From Myrmaecium sp. VS I D KN 1 (Eukaryota > Ascomycota > Dothideomycetes > Valsariales > Valsariaceae): 64,000 bases of DNA. The DNA lies in contig JADQAV010000022.1 of the NCBI GenBank assembly GCA_019775845.1, forward strand, positions 758,830-822,829, read 5' to 3'. The first letter of the stretch is position 1; each line of letters starts with the position of its first letter. The notes beneath the pieces are model-generated. The model was not told the DNA's origin. It worked only from the letters and a program-made list of their open reading frames with translations, and made no database searches. This document shows positions 61,796 through 64,000 of this stretch, piece by piece. The position numbers and the translations under genes are program-made.

Positions 61796-62255
61796 CTAAC
61801 CAACAAACGTCGTCATCCCCCCCTCCCCCTCTCCAGCATCTCCCACATCCCCACCATCCCCCATATTCCCAAACCTCCCCGCCTGTCCCCCATCCCCTCC
61901 CCCTTCCTCCTCCTCCCCATAAATCTGCTGCTGCAACACAATGCTATACACACTCGCCTTCAACAACGTGAAGACCAAACTCGTCTTGCGCTCGAGGCCA
62001 CGGAGGGCGTCTAGGATCGCGGCGGAGGGGTTCGCGGCGAGGTCGGCGAGGAGGGCGGAGAGCTGGGATGCGGGGTTAGTGGGCTGGATGTGGAAAGGGA
62101 GGAGGGGGTCTTTGGAGACTTACGTTGTTCATGTTGCCGACGAGCCGGGCGTATTCGTCGAGGACGTCTTGTTCGAGGGGGCTGAGGGTGGGCGTGGTGC
62201 TGCTGGTGGTGGTCGCGGCTTCGTCGCCGCTGGTGAGGGGTGGGGTTGTGGACAT
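61796..62255 (-). CDS. DASH/Dam1 complex subunit Dad3
   Basis: Two exons, 62255-62124 and 62062-61796, with a 61-nt intron; 132 residues. The N-terminal Thr/Ser-rich stretch (1-24) is followed by the Dad3 core LSPLEQDVLDEYARLVGNMN, ILDALRGLERKTSLVFTLLK and ASVYSIVLQQQIYGEEEEGG. Dad3 is a small helical subunit of the ring-forming DASH complex that couples kinetochores to microtubule ends in fungi. The C-terminal Gly/Asp/Glu-rich tail (about 92-132) is longer than in yeast. The gene is easy to miss because each exon is short and the flanks are GC-rich. Confidence 0.93.
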
Positions 62256-63211
62256 GGCTTTTTTTTCCGTGTGTGTATGTGTAGGCGTGAGACGGTCCGA
62301 TCTTCGTGGATTGGATTGAAGTCCGTTTACGCGCGCTCCTGAGAAGTCGTCGTCGTCCGTCCGTCACCGTCGCAGTCGCGAGGGCAAGCGCAAAGGCAGG
62401 AGTGTGCCCAATTCTCTCCCAGTGAATATTTAACCACGGCGCGGTGTATAAATCGATCCCCCTTCCAATCTGTATTTGCGGAATTTGCAGCAAAGAAAAG
62501 CGAGCTGCGACGACGGAGGCGGAGGTGGCGACGGCTGCGGGTATTGTACAACAATTCGTGAAGCTCCAAGCAGTTGATTGATTGATCGATCGATAAAGCA
62601 CCACACGAGCGATAAACAACAGGCCCCTCAGATCTCGGCGAGGCGGTCGGGAAGTCTTGGCAAGCGTCGGGCAATTGTGTGCCTGAGGCATAAATTCCAG
62701 AAGGAGACGACAGCTCAGCGCAGCCGTGCTCACTCAGGGCGAACGGAGGTCCTGATCACGAGGAGAAGGGGAGAGAGATCATCACGAGGAGGGCACGCCC
62801 TCTGTCCTCGTGCTTTGTTGTTTTCCTTAGTCAAGTTGGAACTACTGCTCCGGCATGCGATGGCGGAGAGGCCCGTTGATACTGCCGATAGGAAACGACG
62901 TAGGGACTCAAGAGAGCACGAGAGAGCGCGATCAGGATAGGATACAGGAATCTTATAGCCATGTAGTAGTATACGTAGTAACACCAGTACCAGCAGCAGT
63001 AGTAATAGCAAAAGCAACAGGGAAAAGACAGAAACAATGAAGATGAACAACCCCCTTCCCCCTTCCCCCCCACAACTTCCTGTCAAACACCATCACGGTG
63101 CCGCAAAAAGGAAAACTTCTTATAGACAGGGTTCAAAAGGAAAGTAGGAAGCATGACAGCGACGAAAAAGAATAAGAAAAACAGGATGATCGCATGTAAA
63201 GGAGCGTAAGC

Positions 63212-63247
<36 letters not shown>

Positions 63248-63864
63248 CGGAACTATTTAATAGGAAAAGAAAGAAGAGCAACAGAGAAAACCCCTTCGCC
63301 TCAAGTCCGCAAAACGCAAAAGAACGAAACGCCGCGAGCAAAACCTAGACCATATCCCGCGCTAGAAAAAAAAAAAGGCAGAGAAAAGAAAGAATAAAGA
63401 AGAAGATGGTAATAATAGATGGCTGGCTGACTGCAGTGGTTGGTCTTCTGTACAAAGGCACGCGCGCATCGCTCTCCATACCCGTTCTCAGTACCCAGAA
63501 AGAAGAAATGATGAGAAGACGAAAAAGCCCAACTCCTTTTTCCCGCTTTCCTGCGCAAAGAAGAAAAAAAGAAAATCAATTTTGTGTGTTCGTTTCATGA
63601 TGTGCATCGCAACACGTCCGCATGTGGTGCCGAAAAAAAAAAGGATATGAGGGAGCAGCACGAGCAAAGAAGCCCGACATCGTGCCTTTGGTGCCCCCTT
63701 TCCCCCAGCAGTTCCACCCTGGACGTGAGAACAGGAAAAAAACAGACAGAGACGGAATGCCCATTGCATCTCCCCCTTCCATCAGCTTTTGGTGGTGGTG
63801 ACGTTCCGCTGGTGCTTTTCGTGATGTGAAAATTGGGTTTGATGCATGCAAGGAGACGTTATCG
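62256..63864. other. Intergenic region at the right end
   Basis: 1.6 kb upstream of Dad3 and downstream of the partial gene at the right edge. GATC-type repeats near 62576-62594, a (GA)n run at 63219-63244, otherwise A/G-rich UTR-like sequence. No gene supported. Confidence 0.55.
63219..63244. repeat. (GA)n microsatellite
   Basis: About thirteen GA dinucleotides in tandem. Confidence 0.9.
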
Positions 63865-64000
63865 TCAGTACTGATCATCGCCGTCGTGATGCAATGTAAC
63901 GCTGTTGAACTCCTCGAAGGGATCGGCCACTTCCTGTCCCGGTGTTGCGAGGTTCGAAGTGAGGGGAACTCCCTTCGTCTTTGCCGCGCCAATGTCCACA
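63865..64000 (-). CDS. 3' end of an unidentified gene (cut by the right edge)
   Basis: A minus-strand frame enters from the right edge and ends with TGA at 63867-63865, giving 44 visible residues: VDIGAAKTKGVPLTSNLATP, then GQEVADPFEEFNSVTLHHDG and DDQY. Composition is protein-like and C-ending codons match the neighbours, unlike the surrounding low-complexity sequence. The family cannot be named from so little. It could be the last exon of a gene or, less likely, a chance frame. Confidence 0.5.
   Translation of the reverse strand, partial: VDIGAAKTKGVPLTSNLATPGQEVADPFEEFNSVTLHHDGDDQY

Overview
The window is a gene-dense piece of a filamentous ascomycete (Pezizomycotina) nuclear genome. The evidence is: many short GT-AG introns of about 50-75 nt with CTAAC/CTRAY-like branch sites; micro-exons of 15-29 nt; compact spacing with a gene on either strand every 2-3 kb; and a set of fungal proteins (SIN kinase Dbf2, DASH subunit Dad3, Mob2, UNC-45/Cro1-type chaperone, secreted GH35 beta-galactosidase). 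I cannot fix the class or genus from sequence alone. I see no virus-like element, transposon, rRNA, tRNA or CRISPR array. All exon boundaries were worked out by hand from splice signals, reading-frame closure and family conservation. Every complete spliced gene below closes in frame.

Layout. 1-1619 (-): Cro1/UNC-45-like myosin chaperone, cut by the left edge. 3448-5596 (-): Dbf2/Sid2 NDR-family kinase. 7241-8914 (+): fumarase, with a second in-frame Met suited to a cytosolic form. 9351-12931 (+): SMC5. 14026-14731 (+): small secreted protein. 15206-17073 (-): signal peptide peptidase. 17517-18677 (+): membrane-anchored LigB/DODA-type dioxygenase. 18809-19299 (-): complex I subunit B8 (NDUFA2), diverging from 19627-20650 (+): mitochondrial pyruvate carrier subunit. 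21864-25034 (-): intronless conserved-looking protein of unknown function. 26038-27988 (-): 14-TM-type MFS transporter. 29577-30354 (-): ribosomal protein uL1. 31141-32452 (+): TFIIH subunit Tfb4. 33476-35502 (-): taspase/asparaginase-2 family hydrolase. 37048-38735 (+): Arp3. 39678-41362 (+): Bsc6-like MFS transporter. 42436-45957 (+): GH35 beta-galactosidase. 46152-48791 (-): CorA-like membrane protein. 50275-51056 (-): Arf1. 52682-54317 (-): Leo1 of the Paf1 complex. 55188-56855 (+): Mob2. 57623-59548 (-): Trm2 tRNA methyltransferase. 59868-61256 (+): mitochondrial ribosomal protein uS5m, with an assembly gap in its intron. 61796-62255 (-): Dad3. 63865-64000 (-): 3' end of another gene.

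Most genes are housekeeping and unrelated to one another; no biosynthetic cluster or defence system is visible. Loose themes are mitochondrial function (fumarase, NDUFA2, MPC, Trm2, uS5m), with two divergent mitochondrial gene pairs sharing about 320-330 bp promoters, and growth/cytokinesis control (Dbf2, Mob2, Cro1, Arp3, Arf1). The most interesting non-coding signals are a tight cluster of CreA-type hexamers upstream of the beta-galactosidase, four tandem ATTGGC units (inverted CCAAT) between Leo1 and Mob2, and a TATA-driven candidate membrane microprotein at 28955-29158.
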